Made by a program: the position numbers and the translations under genes | Source of the DNA: Methylotenera sp. | GTDB taxonomy: Bacteria; Pseudomonadota; Gammaproteobacteria; Burkholderiales; Methylophilaceae | Assembly (NCBI GenBank): GCA_005791685.1 | Contig: SXVG01000057.1 | Coordinates: forward strand, 1 to 28,290 | Length of the DNA: 28,290 nt | Direction of reading: 5' to 3' | Notes under the pieces: model-generated | Database searches by the model: none | What the model was told of the DNA's origin: nothing | The model's input: only the letters and a program-made list of their open reading frames with translations | Shown here: piece after piece, positions 1 to 7,946 of the stretch | How the letters are laid out: each line of letters opens with the position of its first letter | How positions within the stretch are numbered: position 1 is the stretch's first letter

Positions 1-1004
1 GCCTGCATGTCGGCTTCAATGTTGCGCCTGGCGACATTTAAATCTTGTAAGCGCTGCGCCAGGTCGCGCGCTTCGCTTTCTGTTTCTGCCAGCAAGCAGC
101 GTATGCCTAAGCTCATGTCATCCAACCTACCGGCGGCATTTAAGCGTGGCCCCACATAAAAACCTAGATCTTGCGCATTGCACGCGGGTATTTGTCGGCC
201 ACTGATGCGCAACAAGGCCAGTATGCCTAGCGAGCAAGCGCCGGCGCGAATCCGGCGCAAGCCTTGCTCCACTAAAATTCTATTGTTGTCATCCAATTTG
301 ACCAAGTCAGCCACCGTGCCCAGCGCCACCAAATCCAACAATTCGCTTAAATTGGGCGCGGCTTTTGTCGTGTAAGCACCACGCTCACGCAACTCGGCCC
401 GTAGGGCGAGCAAAGCATAGAATATCACCCCTACCCCAGCCAAATGCTTGCTGGCAAAGTGGCAACCGTGCTGATTAGGGTTGATGATGCAAGCCGCCGC
501 CGGCGTGATTGAGCCAGGCAAATGGTGGTCGGTGATGAGCACTTGCAGACCCAAGGCATGAGCGGCGGCCACGCCATCCACGCTGGCGATGCCGTTGTCC
601 ACGGTGATGATCACGTCGGGCTTTTGGCTGGCGGCCAAGGCCACGATTTCAGGGCTTAAACCATAGCCGTATTCGAAACGGTTGGGCACTAAAAAATCGA
701 CCGTGGCGCCCAATGCACGCAGGCCTTTAACCGCAACCGCGGTCGCCGTCGCGCCGTCGGCATCGTAATCGCCTATCACCAACAGTTTTTTATCGGCCGC
801 GATGGCATCGGCCAATAATTTAGCCATGTGACCATTATTGGTCAGGGTGTCTGGTGGCAACAAATCGCTTAAATGGGCACTCAGCTGCTTGACAGCCGCC
901 ACCCCGCGGGCAGCCAGCAAGCGTGCCATGAGTGCGCTCACCCCGCTCGCCTGCAAATCGGCTACGACTATTGCTGGCGCTTGCCGTTGCACTATTCTTG
1001 TCAT
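1..1004 (-). CDS. recJ: Single-stranded-DNA-specific exonuclease RecJ (partial, C-terminus beyond window)
   Basis: RecJ is a 5'->3' single-strand DNA exonuclease that acts in RecF-pathway recombination and mismatch repair in the cytoplasm. Reading the minus strand from ATG at 1004 gives about 334 residues before the window edge; full RecJ proteins are usually about 570. Visible landmarks are the metal-binding DYDADG motif at residues 79-84, a TVDNG motif near 134-138, the DHH motif at 159-161, and the RecJ-typical stretch VGPRLNAAGR before the edge. The start codon overlaps the stop of the upstream rpfE-like gene as ATGA (1001-1004), so translation is probably coupled. The helicase-like OB-fold and C-terminal parts cannot be judged. 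Identification is secure; only the missing end limits it. Confidence 0.95.
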   Translation of the reverse strand, partial: MTRIVQRQAPAIVVADLQASGVSALMARLLAARGVAAVKQLSAHLSDLLPPDTLTNNGHMAKLLADAIAADKKLLVIGDYDADGATATAVAVKGLRALGATVDFLVPNRFEYGYGLSPEIVALAASQKPDVIITVDNGIASVDGVAAAHALGLQVLITDHHLPGSITPAAACIINPNQHGCHFASKHLAGVGVIFYALLALRAELRERGAYTTKAAPNLSELLDLVALGTVADLVKLDDNNRILVEQGLRRIRAGACSLGILALLRISGRQIPACNAQDLGFYVGPRLNAAGRLDDMSLGIRCLLAETESEARDLAQRLQDLNVARRNIEADMQ

Positions 1005-1957
1005 GCCCAATACCCCATCAGTGGGCGACTGCGACACCAAAATTTGTAAAGATCGCGAGGGCGCACCGTTAGCGACAAGGTTTGCTCATAAAATCCCAAA
1101 TTTAACTGCAACTGGCTTATTTTTTGCCTCTGTAATGCCAACAACAGCGGCGCAAACCAATCGCTATCCAGCGTATCGTTGCAGGGCAAATGCACACGCA
1201 GATGACGCGGCGACTCAAGCAACAGCGCGGTAAAGTTAGCCACTAAAGCCGAAAAGGGTAAACCACTGAGTTGCGCCCAGCCTTGATAAAATACCTTATC
1301 GGCCATTAAGCTGCTCAGCTCATGGGCCAAGGCCGGCCGACTGGGCAAACAACCGCCACCAGAAAACCACACACTGTTAAGCGCCAACTCACCGGCCGCT
1401 TCACGCGCTACATTAACCGGATGCTCATGCAAGAGCATTTGCACTTCATTGAGCAGCGCCAACCAGCGCGATGCGTCCACGCCTTGCGCTAAGAACTCAT
1501 GGACATTTCTTGCCAGCGCGGCACTGGGTAAGCTGGTTTTGATTTGCGGCGATTGCGCTGTGTGCACATACCAAGCACCGGAATGCCCGCGCATAAAACA
1601 CAGGCCCTCTGCACTAAAATGTTGATTTAAACTGGCCAGCAGCACTTTTGCATGTTCAGCACTGACCGCTAAAGGCCACGATTCGTGCAAACTCAAGCAA
1701 TCACGTTGCAACACCAAGTGCGCGGGGTCTGCTCTTAGCCAATAGCCGGTATCCGCCGCCAAGCCATCGGCCTGTGCGGCAATGGCCGCTAGGGGATAAT
1801 CCGGCGTGGCGGACAAGCCAAATTGCTGACAAACCAAGGCTTCTAGCGGCAATGCTTGATGCCGTATTTGCCCTTTTGCCAGCAATTGCGCCAAGGCTGG
1901 GCTGGCTGGGTTGCTAAGCCAAGCGGCATTTAAATCGCAATCTAAGGTAAGGTTCAC
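1001..1957 (-). CDS. RpfE-like conserved protein (often annotated as phosphoglycerate mutase)
   Basis: A 318-residue cytoplasmic protein of unknown role. It resembles the family called 'RpfE type' after a gene in the Xanthomonas rpf/recJ region; database annotation often names these proteins cofactor-independent phosphoglycerate mutase, without proof of that activity as far as I know. The recognisable block is an Asn-Ser-x-Trp-x-x-Gly-Gly-Gly segment (LNSVWFSGGG, about residues 193-202), which in relatives I recall reads NS(V/L)W(F/L)WGGG. No signal peptide or membrane segment is seen. The start is a GTG at 1957 with no clear Shine-Dalgarno sequence. The stop overlaps the recJ start by four bases, and the pairing with recJ supports the family call. 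Function is not inferable from sequence alone. Confidence 0.7.
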   Translation of the reverse strand: MNLTLDCDLNAAWLSNPASPALAQLLAKGQIRHQALPLEALVCQQFGLSATPDYPLAAIAAQADGLAADTGYWLRADPAHLVLQRDCLSLHESWPLAVSAEHAKVLLASLNQHFSAEGLCFMRGHSGAWYVHTAQSPQIKTSLPSAALARNVHEFLAQGVDASRWLALLNEVQMLLHEHPVNVAREAAGELALNSVWFSGGGCLPSRPALAHELSSLMADKVFYQGWAQLSGLPFSALVANFTALLLESPRHLRVHLPCNDTLDSDWFAPLLLALQRQKISQLQLNLGFYEQTLSLTVRPRDLYKFWCRSRPLMGYWA

Positions 1958-2018
1958 TGTTATTTATCTGGAAACGGTAGCCTAGATTTTACTTGCAAGC
2001 ACTCAACTAGGGGGATAT

Positions 2019-2056
2019 AAAAATAAAAAAACCAGCCCCTAGCAGGCGGCTGGTTT
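2019..2056 (-). terminator. Rho-independent terminator of the glycine-zipper gene
   Basis: A 9-bp stem (2029-2037 pairing with 2048-2056, AAACCAGCC/GGCTGGTTT) with a 10-base loop is followed on the minus strand by a T-rich run (complement of 2021-2030). It lies 28 bases past the stop of the 2085-2738 gene and before the rpfE-like gene, so it separates these two transcription units. Confidence 0.88.
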
Positions 2057-2084
2057 GATACTGCCCTGTGGCAAAAATGCTCAG

Positions 2085-2738
2085 TTAGTCATAACGGTGG
2101 GCGGCGTGGGCAGCCCATGAGCGCTCATCATTGTTAAACCAAGCTCGCCTAGCATGTTGCTGTGGGTGGCCAAGCGGGGCCAAATGGCTAGTCCTAGGAG
2201 TGTAATGCGTGATGGGTTCTATCAGCACATTGACGTCAATGTAGGTGCCAGGCTGACTGTTCATGAGCGTGCTGTAAGTTCGGCCATGGTATTCATAGCT
2301 GACCAAATAGCCACTGTTTACCGTTTGCCAATTATCCACTTGATAACAGCTTTGCACCGGCACGGTTCTGGCGGCTGAATTTTGATTAGCCGCCAGGCTG
2401 CTGCCGGCCAATGCCCCTACCCCAGCACCAACCGCGGCAGCGGCCACACGGCCATTGCCTTTGCCTATGGTATTACCCAGCAAGCCACCGGCAATGCCAC
2501 CTATTAAGGCACCGGTGATGGAATTGTTATCGCGATAGCTTTGTTGCTGGTATTCGGTGCGGCATTCTTGCCGCGGAAAATTGACCCGGTCGGTTTGAGC
2601 AACACTGGATATGACGCGGGCGGTATCGCTGTATTGCTCGGCCGCTTGCAGTGGTAGGGTAAATAGGGCTGACGCCACACCGATTAGACTCGCTTTAATC
2701 ACGCGGCTTGGGGTGCTATTGATTTGATTTTTTTGCAT
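2085..2738 (-). CDS. Glycine-zipper 2TM-domain envelope protein
   Basis: A 217-residue exported protein with a typical signal peptide: basic start, hydrophobic residues about 16-30, and a probable cleavage after QAA at residue 33. No lipobox cysteine is present, so it is not an obvious lipoprotein. Residues about 74-118 form a glycine zipper (repeated GxxxG-type spacing in two hydrophobic segments: GALIGGIAGGLLG and AAVGAGVGALAG), as in the Rickettsia 17-kDa antigen/SlyB group of outer-membrane-associated proteins. The C-terminal part is soluble, rich in Tyr, His and Arg. A strong Shine-Dalgarno sequence (AGGAG) precedes the ATG. It is monocistronic, bounded by its own terminator. Relatives are linked to envelope integrity and stress, but no specific role can be assigned here. 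Confidence 0.85.
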   Translation of the reverse strand: MQKNQINSTPSRVIKASLIGVASALFTLPLQAAEQYSDTARVISSVAQTDRVNFPRQECRTEYQQQSYRDNNSITGALIGGIAGGLLGNTIGKGNGRVAAAAVGAGVGALAGSSLAANQNSAARTVPVQSCYQVDNWQTVNSGYLVSYEYHGRTYSTLMNSQPGTYIDVNVLIEPITHYTPRTSHLAPLGHPQQHARRAWFNNDERSWAAHAAHRYD

Positions 2739-3012
2739 GGTATTTCTCCTAATTTGCTAGCCAACAAGGCCACTGTCGTTGCCATTTATTCTGCAACTAA
2801 GCCTTTAACGGGCGTAAGGGCCAATAGGTATACCAAACAATTGTTAATAAAATGTAATAGTGGTGATGCGCCGTCGCATGGCGCTTAAGACTATCGCCAG
2901 CCATGCCATGGCCAGCCAAAAAATCCGCCCAGCCTGTCTATGATTAATGCGATGGATTTACTTAATTAAATAAGTAATTGATATATTGAGTTATTTGCAG
3001 ATGTAAATCTGT

Positions 3013-4779
3013 TTACTTTTGCCAAGCATCACGCAAGGTGACGGTGCGATTAAACACGGGCTTACCCGCCACGCTGTCTTTCTTATCGGCCACAAAATAA
3101 CCGTGGCGCTCAAATTGAAAACGCGTTTCCGCCGACGCTTCTTTTAAACTGGGCTCCAGTTGTGCGGTAATGACGCTGACCGAATCGGCGTTCAACTCTG
3201 TCAAGAAATCCTTACCACCCTCACCCGGATGCGCTTCTTTAAACAATCTGTCGTACAAGCGCACTTCGCATTGGTAGGCGTGCGGCACCGATACCCAATG
3301 AATATTGCCTTTTACTTTAATGCTGTCGGCACCTGGCGTGCCAGACTTGGTGTCCGGCAAATACTCGCAATGCACCAACGTCACCTTGCCGGCGGCGTCT
3401 TTTTCAAAACCGGTACACTTAACCACATAGCCGTAACGCAAGCGCACCAAACCATCCGGCACCAGCCTAAAAAAGCCTTTACTGGGTTCTTCCATAAAGT
3501 CTTCGCGCTCTATCCATAATTCACGGGTCAAGGGCACGACGCGTTTAGCCAACTCTGGCTTAAGTGGGTGATTAGGTGCGAAGCAGTCCTCTACTTGATC
3601 GGCCGGGTAGTTATCAATCACCAGCTTGATTGGGTCTAACACGGCAATACGCCGCTCGGCAGACTCGTTGAGCACTTCCCGCATGCAGTCTTCCAGCGTG
3701 CTGTAATCTATCCAAGAATCCGCTTTGGACACGCCTATGCGATCGGTAAATAATTTAAAGCCTGCCGCCGTGTAGCCGCGACGACGGGCGCCGGCCAAGG
3801 TGGGCAAGCGCGGGTCATCCCAAGCGCTCACGTGTTTTTCTTCCACCAGTTGAATTAATTTACGTTTGGATAAAACCACGTAAGTTAGATTTAAGCGGGC
3901 AAATTCGTATTGCTTAGGTAAAGGCTGGGCCAACAAACCGGCCTCGGCCAGGCGAACTAATAGCCAATCGTAAAACGGTCGCTGGTCTTCAAACTCCAAG
4001 GTGCAAATGGAATGGGTGATTTGTTCCAAGGCATCTTCAATCGGGTGAGCAAAAGTGTACATGGGGTAGATGCACCATTTATCACCGGTATTATGATGGT
4101 GAGCGCGGCGCACACGGTAAATGGCGGGGTCACGCAAGTTGATGTTGGCTGAAGCCATGTCTATTTTGGCGCGTAACACCAAGCTGCCATCGGCGTACTG
4201 GCCATCGCGCATAGCGCGGAATAAGGCTAAGTTTTCCGCCACCGTGCGGTCACGCCAAGGCGAATTTTTACCGGCTTCGGTTAAGGTGCCACGGCTAACA
4301 CGCATTTCATCGGCCGTTTGGCTGTCCACATAAGCATGGCCATTTTCGATTAAACATTCGGCCGCACGGTACATGAAATCGAAATAATTGCTGGCAAAAT
4401 ACAGGTTTTGCTCATGATCATTCTGCCAAGAAAAGCCCAGCCACTTAACCGCATCGGTGATGCTGTCGACGTATTCTTGGCTTTCTTTTTCTGGGTTGGT
4501 GTCATCAAAACGCAAATGGCAAACGCCGGCGTAATCCCGCGCCAAGCCAAAATTCAAAAAGATGGATTTGGCATGGCCTATGTGCAAATAGCCGTTGGGT
4601 TCAGGCGGAAAGCGTGTGCGTATTTTAGCAACATCCACTTGGCCTGCGGCTTGATGCCTAGCGTCGCCTGGGCTGCCTGCCCACTGACGGGACTGGTATA
4701 CGCCTTGCTCTAAGTCTTTCTCTACTATCGCGCGTATAAAATTCGAGCCTAATGGGATGGGTGTTTTTTCTGATGCCAT
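3013..4779 (-). CDS. glnS: Glutaminyl-tRNA synthetase
   Basis: Class I aminoacyl-tRNA synthetase that attaches glutamine to tRNA-Gln. At 588 residues it is longer than the E. coli enzyme (about 554). The catalytic Rossmann core carries HIGH at residues 66-69 in the PPEPNGYLHIGH context and the KMSKS-equivalent VLSKRK at 302-307, followed by the two beta-barrel anticodon-binding domains. A segment at about residues 30-52, rich in Gly/Ala/Gln, is extra compared with E. coli GlnRS between the N-terminal helix and the PPEPNG strand; I believe some other betaproteobacterial enzymes have it too. The ATG at 4779 lacks a clear Shine-Dalgarno sequence. It is divergent from birA with about 127 bases between starts. 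Having GlnRS means the indirect amidation route is not the sole source of Gln-tRNA. Confidence 0.97.
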   Translation of the reverse strand: MASEKTPIPLGSNFIRAIVEKDLEQGVYQSRQWAGSPGDARHQAAGQVDVAKIRTRFPPEPNGYLHIGHAKSIFLNFGLARDYAGVCHLRFDDTNPEKESQEYVDSITDAVKWLGFSWQNDHEQNLYFASNYFDFMYRAAECLIENGHAYVDSQTADEMRVSRGTLTEAGKNSPWRDRTVAENLALFRAMRDGQYADGSLVLRAKIDMASANINLRDPAIYRVRRAHHHNTGDKWCIYPMYTFAHPIEDALEQITHSICTLEFEDQRPFYDWLLVRLAEAGLLAQPLPKQYEFARLNLTYVVLSKRKLIQLVEEKHVSAWDDPRLPTLAGARRRGYTAAGFKLFTDRIGVSKADSWIDYSTLEDCMREVLNESAERRIAVLDPIKLVIDNYPADQVEDCFAPNHPLKPELAKRVVPLTRELWIEREDFMEEPSKGFFRLVPDGLVRLRYGYVVKCTGFEKDAAGKVTLVHCEYLPDTKSGTPGADSIKVKGNIHWVSVPHAYQCEVRLYDRLFKEAHPGEGGKDFLTELNADSVSVITAQLEPSLKEASAETRFQFERHGYFVADKKDSVAGKPVFNRTVTLRDAWQK

Positions 4780-4866
4780 GGTGGACTTATGCTATAAAAA
4801 ATGATTTCGCCTATTTTACACCATAGAAGTGAAATATCAGGCCGCCAGCCTAACAAGTCATGGACA

Positions 4867-4896
4867 AGGACAGGGTAATAATGGCTGTGCTAAACT
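4867..4896 (+). promoter_or_regulatory. Candidate birA promoter (extended -10)
   Basis: AGGACA (4867-4872), an 18-base spacer and TGCTAAACT (TG at 4888-4889, hexamer 4891-4896) fit a sigma-70 promoter with an extended -10. The expected transcription start near 4903 is only about four bases before the birA ATG at 4907. Assigned by eye only. Confidence 0.4.
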
Positions 4897-4906
4897 GCTG
4901 CTTCAT

Positions 4907-5899
4907 ATGAATGCGCTTACCTTCCCTATCTTACGCCTACTCGCCGATGGAAAATTTCACTCCGGCGAAGCCATAGCCCAGCAATTCAAAGTATCGCGCG
5001 CCACGGTCTGGAATGCCTTACAGACAGCGGAAAAATTAGGCATAGAGCTATACTCGGTACGTGGCCGCGGCTACAAGCTACCGCAAGCGCTCACCCTGCT
5101 CGATGAGCAAGCCATATTGCAGGCCGTAGGCGAACAGCGCGCTTGGTTCAAACTGGAAGTGCACGACCATTTAGCCTCGACCAATAGCTACATGATGAAA
5201 AATTTAAACAGCGGTCAAGCGCATGCCAGTTGCGTGGTGACCAACTGGCAAAGCAACGGTCGCGGCCGACGCGGTCGCAGTTGGCAAGGTGGCTTAGGCG
5301 CCAGTTTAACCTTCTCCTTATTATGGCGCTTCCAATGCGGCGCATCGGCCTTGTCTGGCCTAAGTTTGGCGATAGGCGTGGCGCTGATACGCGCCCTGCA
5401 TGGCTTGGGCATAGCACAAGCACAGCTTAAATGGCCAAATGATGTATTAATCATGAACCAGCAAGGGCTAGCAGAAAAACTGGCCGGCATCTTGATAGAA
5501 CTGCAAGGCGACATGGAAGGCCCCAGCGCGGCCGTCATAGGCGTGGGCATCAACCTCAATTTGCCGACAAAAATCAAGCAGCAAATCGATCAAGCAGCTA
5601 CCGATATCGCCAGCGTGGCTCCGCAGCCCATTGATCCCAACCACTTACTCGGCACCCTACTCAAACACTTAGCCCAAGTATTGAGTCAATTTGAGCAGCA
5701 AGGCTTTACTGGCCTGCGTGACGAATGGACCGCCTACCATGCCTTGCACCAGCAAGCCGTGAAAATGCTGCATCCGGATGGCAGAGAAACCTTGGGCACC
5801 GTCATAGGCGTGGCCGACGACGGTATCTTGTTAATCGACAGCGCCTTGGGCGAGCAACGTTTTTCATCGGGTGAAATTAGCCTACGCAGCGCGCATTAA
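4907..5899 (+). CDS. birA: Bifunctional biotin-[acetyl-CoA-carboxylase] ligase / biotin repressor BirA
   Basis: Activates biotin to biotinyl-5'-AMP and transfers it to the biotin carboxyl carrier protein; class II forms with an N-terminal DNA-binding domain also repress biotin synthesis genes. The protein (330 residues from this start) has a winged helix-turn-helix at about residues 5-60 (QQFKVSRATVWNAL), the nucleotide-binding loop GRGRRGR at 118-124, KWPND at 175-179, the KLAG lysine K191, and VGVGINLNLP near 212-220, then the small C-terminal beta domain. The open frame extends to 4829, but the extra 26 residues have no family similarity, would overlap the promoter region, and the HTH begins right after the ATG at 4907. 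Its neighbour coaX lies 215 bases downstream; the two genes are adjacent or fused in several betaproteobacteria. Confidence 0.93.
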   Translation: MNALTFPILRLLADGKFHSGEAIAQQFKVSRATVWNALQTAEKLGIELYSVRGRGYKLPQALTLLDEQAILQAVGEQRAWFKLEVHDHLASTNSYMMKNLNSGQAHASCVVTNWQSNGRGRRGRSWQGGLGASLTFSLLWRFQCGASALSGLSLAIGVALIRALHGLGIAQAQLKWPNDVLIMNQQGLAEKLAGILIELQGDMEGPSAAVIGVGINLNLPTKIKQQIDQAATDIASVAPQPIDPNHLLGTLLKHLAQVLSQFEQQGFTGLRDEWTAYHALHQQAVKMLHPDGRETLGTVIGVADDGILLIDSALGEQRFSSGEISLRSAH

Positions 5900-6114
5900 G
5901 CCTTAAACGTGACTGTAGCTACAATGCATTTAATATGCCGACCCTACGGTCACCATAGGCCGGTGTTAGAATACTGAAAATAATTAAGCATTTCTTTGAA
6001 TAATTTAAAACACATAACCCTACCTTTAAAAATGCTGTTACATAAAAGCAAACTTTATTACCGTTTGAGTATGTACCCTATGGGCGCACTCAAGCCATCT
6101 CAGCGGAGTTTGGC

Positions 6115-6876
6115 ATGCTATTAGGAATAGATTGCGGTAACACCAAGACCAAGTGGGCGGTATTTAATCCAACCGGTGAAATCAGCGAATTTGGCAGCTG
6201 TTTAAACAGTCAATTAAGCGACGCTGCATTGCCCCACGCGATCAATTACCAGCGCGTGATAATTTCCAATGTGGCCAATGCAGCGCTCGGCGCCTGCTTG
6301 ATCGAACGCCTGACAGAAACTGACATGCCCATACATAGCCTGCAATCGCCCGCCAGCATGGGTGGCTGGCGCAATCATTATGAGCCTGCGCAAAGTTTAG
6401 GCTGCGATCGTTTTGCCGCCATGATGGGCGCTTTTCATAAGGTCAACAGCTCTTGTGTGGTGGTAAATGTTGGCACAGCCGTCACCATAGACGCCTTGTC
6501 CATTAAAAATAAACACGCTGACTTTTTGGGTGGCCTCATATTGCCGGGCTTACATTTAATGCAAAATAGCCTAGCGCAAGCCACCGCACAATTGCCTGAT
6601 AACGCATGGCAAAGCAACTTGCATTCTGTCGGCATTTTTGCCAAAAATACCCTAGACGCCATGCAAGTAGGTGCAGTGGCGGCCATAATTGGCGCCATAC
6701 AGCAAATGGCGACTGCCTTAGCCGCGCACGACCAGCACGCGCCCCATATCTTAATTAGTGGTGGCGATGCCGCGCTAATAAAAACCCATTTAACGCTGAC
6801 CACGCCCTGCAGCATGGTGGACAATTTGGTTTTGCACGGCTTGTATTGCATAGACCGTATACGGCAGAGTGAATAA
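6115..6876 (+). CDS. coaX: Type III pantothenate kinase
   Basis: Phosphorylates pantothenate with ATP, the first step of coenzyme A synthesis; type III enzymes need a monovalent cation and are not feedback-inhibited by CoA. The 253-residue length is normal. Signatures of the ASKHA-fold family are visible: the phosphate-1 loop DCGNTKTKW (Asp6), the GCDR motif with likely catalytic Asp98, the phosphate-2 motif GTAVTID at 120-126, and the LGGLILPG loop near 138-145. A Shine-Dalgarno-like GGAG lies about ten bases before the ATG. The 215-base gap from birA holds A/T-rich sequence but no promoter I can name with confidence. The next small ORF starts two bases after its stop, so they are probably cotranscribed. 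Confidence 0.95.
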   Translation: MLLGIDCGNTKTKWAVFNPTGEISEFGSCLNSQLSDAALPHAINYQRVIISNVANAALGACLIERLTETDMPIHSLQSPASMGGWRNHYEPAQSLGCDRFAAMMGAFHKVNSSCVVVNVGTAVTIDALSIKNKHADFLGGLILPGLHLMQNSLAQATAQLPDNAWQSNLHSVGIFAKNTLDAMQVGAVAAIIGAIQQMATALAAHDQHAPHILISGGDAALIKTHLTLTTPCSMVDNLVLHGLYCIDRIRQSE

Positions 6877-6878
6877 CC

Positions 6879-7085
6879 ATGAAAAAATTAATCGCGTTGT
6901 TGTTAGTCATCAATTTAGCCTTATTCGGCTATTTCAATTTTGCGCCTGTTTTAGCCAAGCCGGCCAAACTGCCGGTAGCCGAAAACAACTTGGCGGACAT
7001 TACCTTACTCAGCCCGACTGAAATAGCCGCCCTACCGGTAAAACCAGCGGTCGTTATCCCGACCACTGGCCCGATTAAACCTTAA
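6879..7085 (+). CDS. Small membrane-anchored protein, possibly a SPOR-less relic
   Basis: A 68-residue protein with a Lys-Lys start and a hydrophobic segment at about residues 4-26, either a signal anchor or a cleavable signal (VLA at 24-26), followed by a short Pro/Ala-rich periplasmic tail containing ITLLSPTEIAALP. It starts two bases after coaX, so it should be translated in vivo. In other betaproteobacteria, as I recall, the gene after coaX encodes a similar N-terminal anchor followed by a septal-peptidoglycan-binding SPOR domain. Here the frame ends before any such domain, and the next 90 bases up to surE contain no remnant. It may be a shortened version or simply an unrelated small envelope protein. 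Confidence 0.7.
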   Translation: MKKLIALLLVINLALFGYFNFAPVLAKPAKLPVAENNLADITLLSPTEIAALPVKPAVVIPTTGPIKP

Positions 7086-7163
7086 AGCTCGCCGGCGACT
7101 GGCGCGCGCATAACTTTTCTGGTTTTTTTAATAAGGCACACCAATAAACCGCCTGTCTTCTAC

Positions 7164-7169
7164 TATAAT
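7164..7169 (+). promoter_or_regulatory. -10 box of surE, geometry for a leaderless transcript
   Basis: A perfect TATAAT hexamer lies exactly six bases before the surE ATG at 7176. With the hexamer at -12 to -7, transcription would start on the A of the start codon. No good -35 hexamer is seen at 16-18 bases upstream, and there is no Shine-Dalgarno sequence before the ATG. Confidence 0.5.
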
Positions 7170-7175
7170 TTGCCT

Positions 7176-7946
7176 ATGAAAATTTTACTCTCAAATGACG
7201 ACGGCTATTTTTCCCCCGGCTTGGGCGTGCTGGCCACGCACATTGCAAAATTAGCCGACATCACCGTGGTCGCGCCTGAGCGCAACAGAAGTGGCGCCAG
7301 CAACTCTTTAACCTTAGACCGGCCCTTAAGTGTCAAAAAAGCCGCCAACGGCTTTTTCTACGTCAATGGCACACCCACCGATTGCGTGCACATTGCCCTC
7401 ACCGGCCTCATGAGTGATATGCCAGACATGGTCATCAGCGGCATCAATGACGGTGCCAACATGGGCGACGACACGATTTATTCTGGCACGGTGGCCGCCG
7501 CCATGGAAGGCTATTTATTGGGCATACCATCGATTGCGGTTTCCATGTCACAACACAACGCCACGCACTTTGAGACGGCAGCCAAAGTGGTGGTCGAATT
7601 GATCCAGCATTACCAAAAAAACAATTTTGCTTCGACCACCCTACTCAACGTCAATGTACCCGACATCCCTTACCATGAATTGCAAGGACGCGTGGTCACG
7701 CGCTTGGGCAAACGGCACAAAGCCGAACCGGTGGTGCAACTTAAAACGCCGCGCAATGAAACGGTGTATTGGGTAGGCGCTGCCGGTTCACCTAACGACG
7801 GCGGCCCTGGCACAGACTTTTACGCGGTGGCCAATAAGCAAGTGTCCATGTCACCGATACAAGTGGATCTCACCAACCACACGCAATTAACAGAAATCAA
7901 TGATTGGCTAAACCTAAGCCATCATGCCTACCGTGGGCGCAATTAA
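7176..7946 (+). CDS. surE: 5'/3'-nucleotidase (stationary-phase survival protein) SurE
   Basis: Metal-dependent nucleoside monophosphate phosphatase, also active on short polyphosphate in E. coli, thought to balance nucleotide pools under stress. From the ATG at 7176 it has 256 residues, close to the E. coli length of 253. The metal site residues are visible: Asp8 and Asp9 in SNDDG, Ser39 in RSGASN and Asn91 in SGINDGANMGDD; NGTPTDC at 64-70 is also diagnostic. A TTG six bases upstream is in frame, but the family start is MKILLSNDDG, so ATG is preferred. No Shine-Dalgarno sequence is present and a TATAAT box sits directly upstream (see that entry). The pcm gene begins immediately after its stop codon. 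Confidence 0.96.
   Translation: MKILLSNDDGYFSPGLGVLATHIAKLADITVVAPERNRSGASNSLTLDRPLSVKKAANGFFYVNGTPTDCVHIALTGLMSDMPDMVISGINDGANMGDDTIYSGTVAAAMEGYLLGIPSIAVSMSQHNATHFETAAKVVVELIQHYQKNNFASTTLLNVNVPDIPYHELQGRVVTRLGKRHKAEPVVQLKTPRNETVYWVGAAGSPNDGGPGTDFYAVANKQVSMSPIQVDLTNHTQLTEINDWLNLSHHAYRGRN

Noticed and set aside
838..1233. 131-codon open frame on the plus strand
   Set aside because: It runs antisense across the recJ/rpfE-like overlap and has no family resemblance.
2739..3012. Regulatory RNA or small gene in the 274-base gap between glnS and the glycine-zipper gene
   Set aside because: It holds only short A/T-rich inverted repeats (near 2958-2980) and a 5-bp hairpin near 2868-2885; no coding frame, strong terminator or known RNA pattern is seen. 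The glycine-zipper promoter must be here but no convincing hexamer pair was found.
4829..4906. N-terminal extension of BirA by 26 residues
   Set aside because: The extension has no family similarity, crosses a plausible promoter, and the helix-turn-helix domain begins right after the ATG at 4907.
5900..6114. Promoter or terminator in the 215-base gap between birA and coaX
   Set aside because: The sequence is A/T-rich with several weak hexamers and a short stem near 5939-5952, none good enough to call.
7086..7140. Terminator between the coaX-linked small gene and surE
   Set aside because: A G+C-rich stretch is followed by a T-run, but the best stem is only about four base pairs and the T-run is some 20 bases away.
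7170..7175. TTG start for SurE two codons upstream
   Set aside because: The family start MKILLSNDDG corresponds to the ATG at 7176, and the TTG abuts the -10 box.
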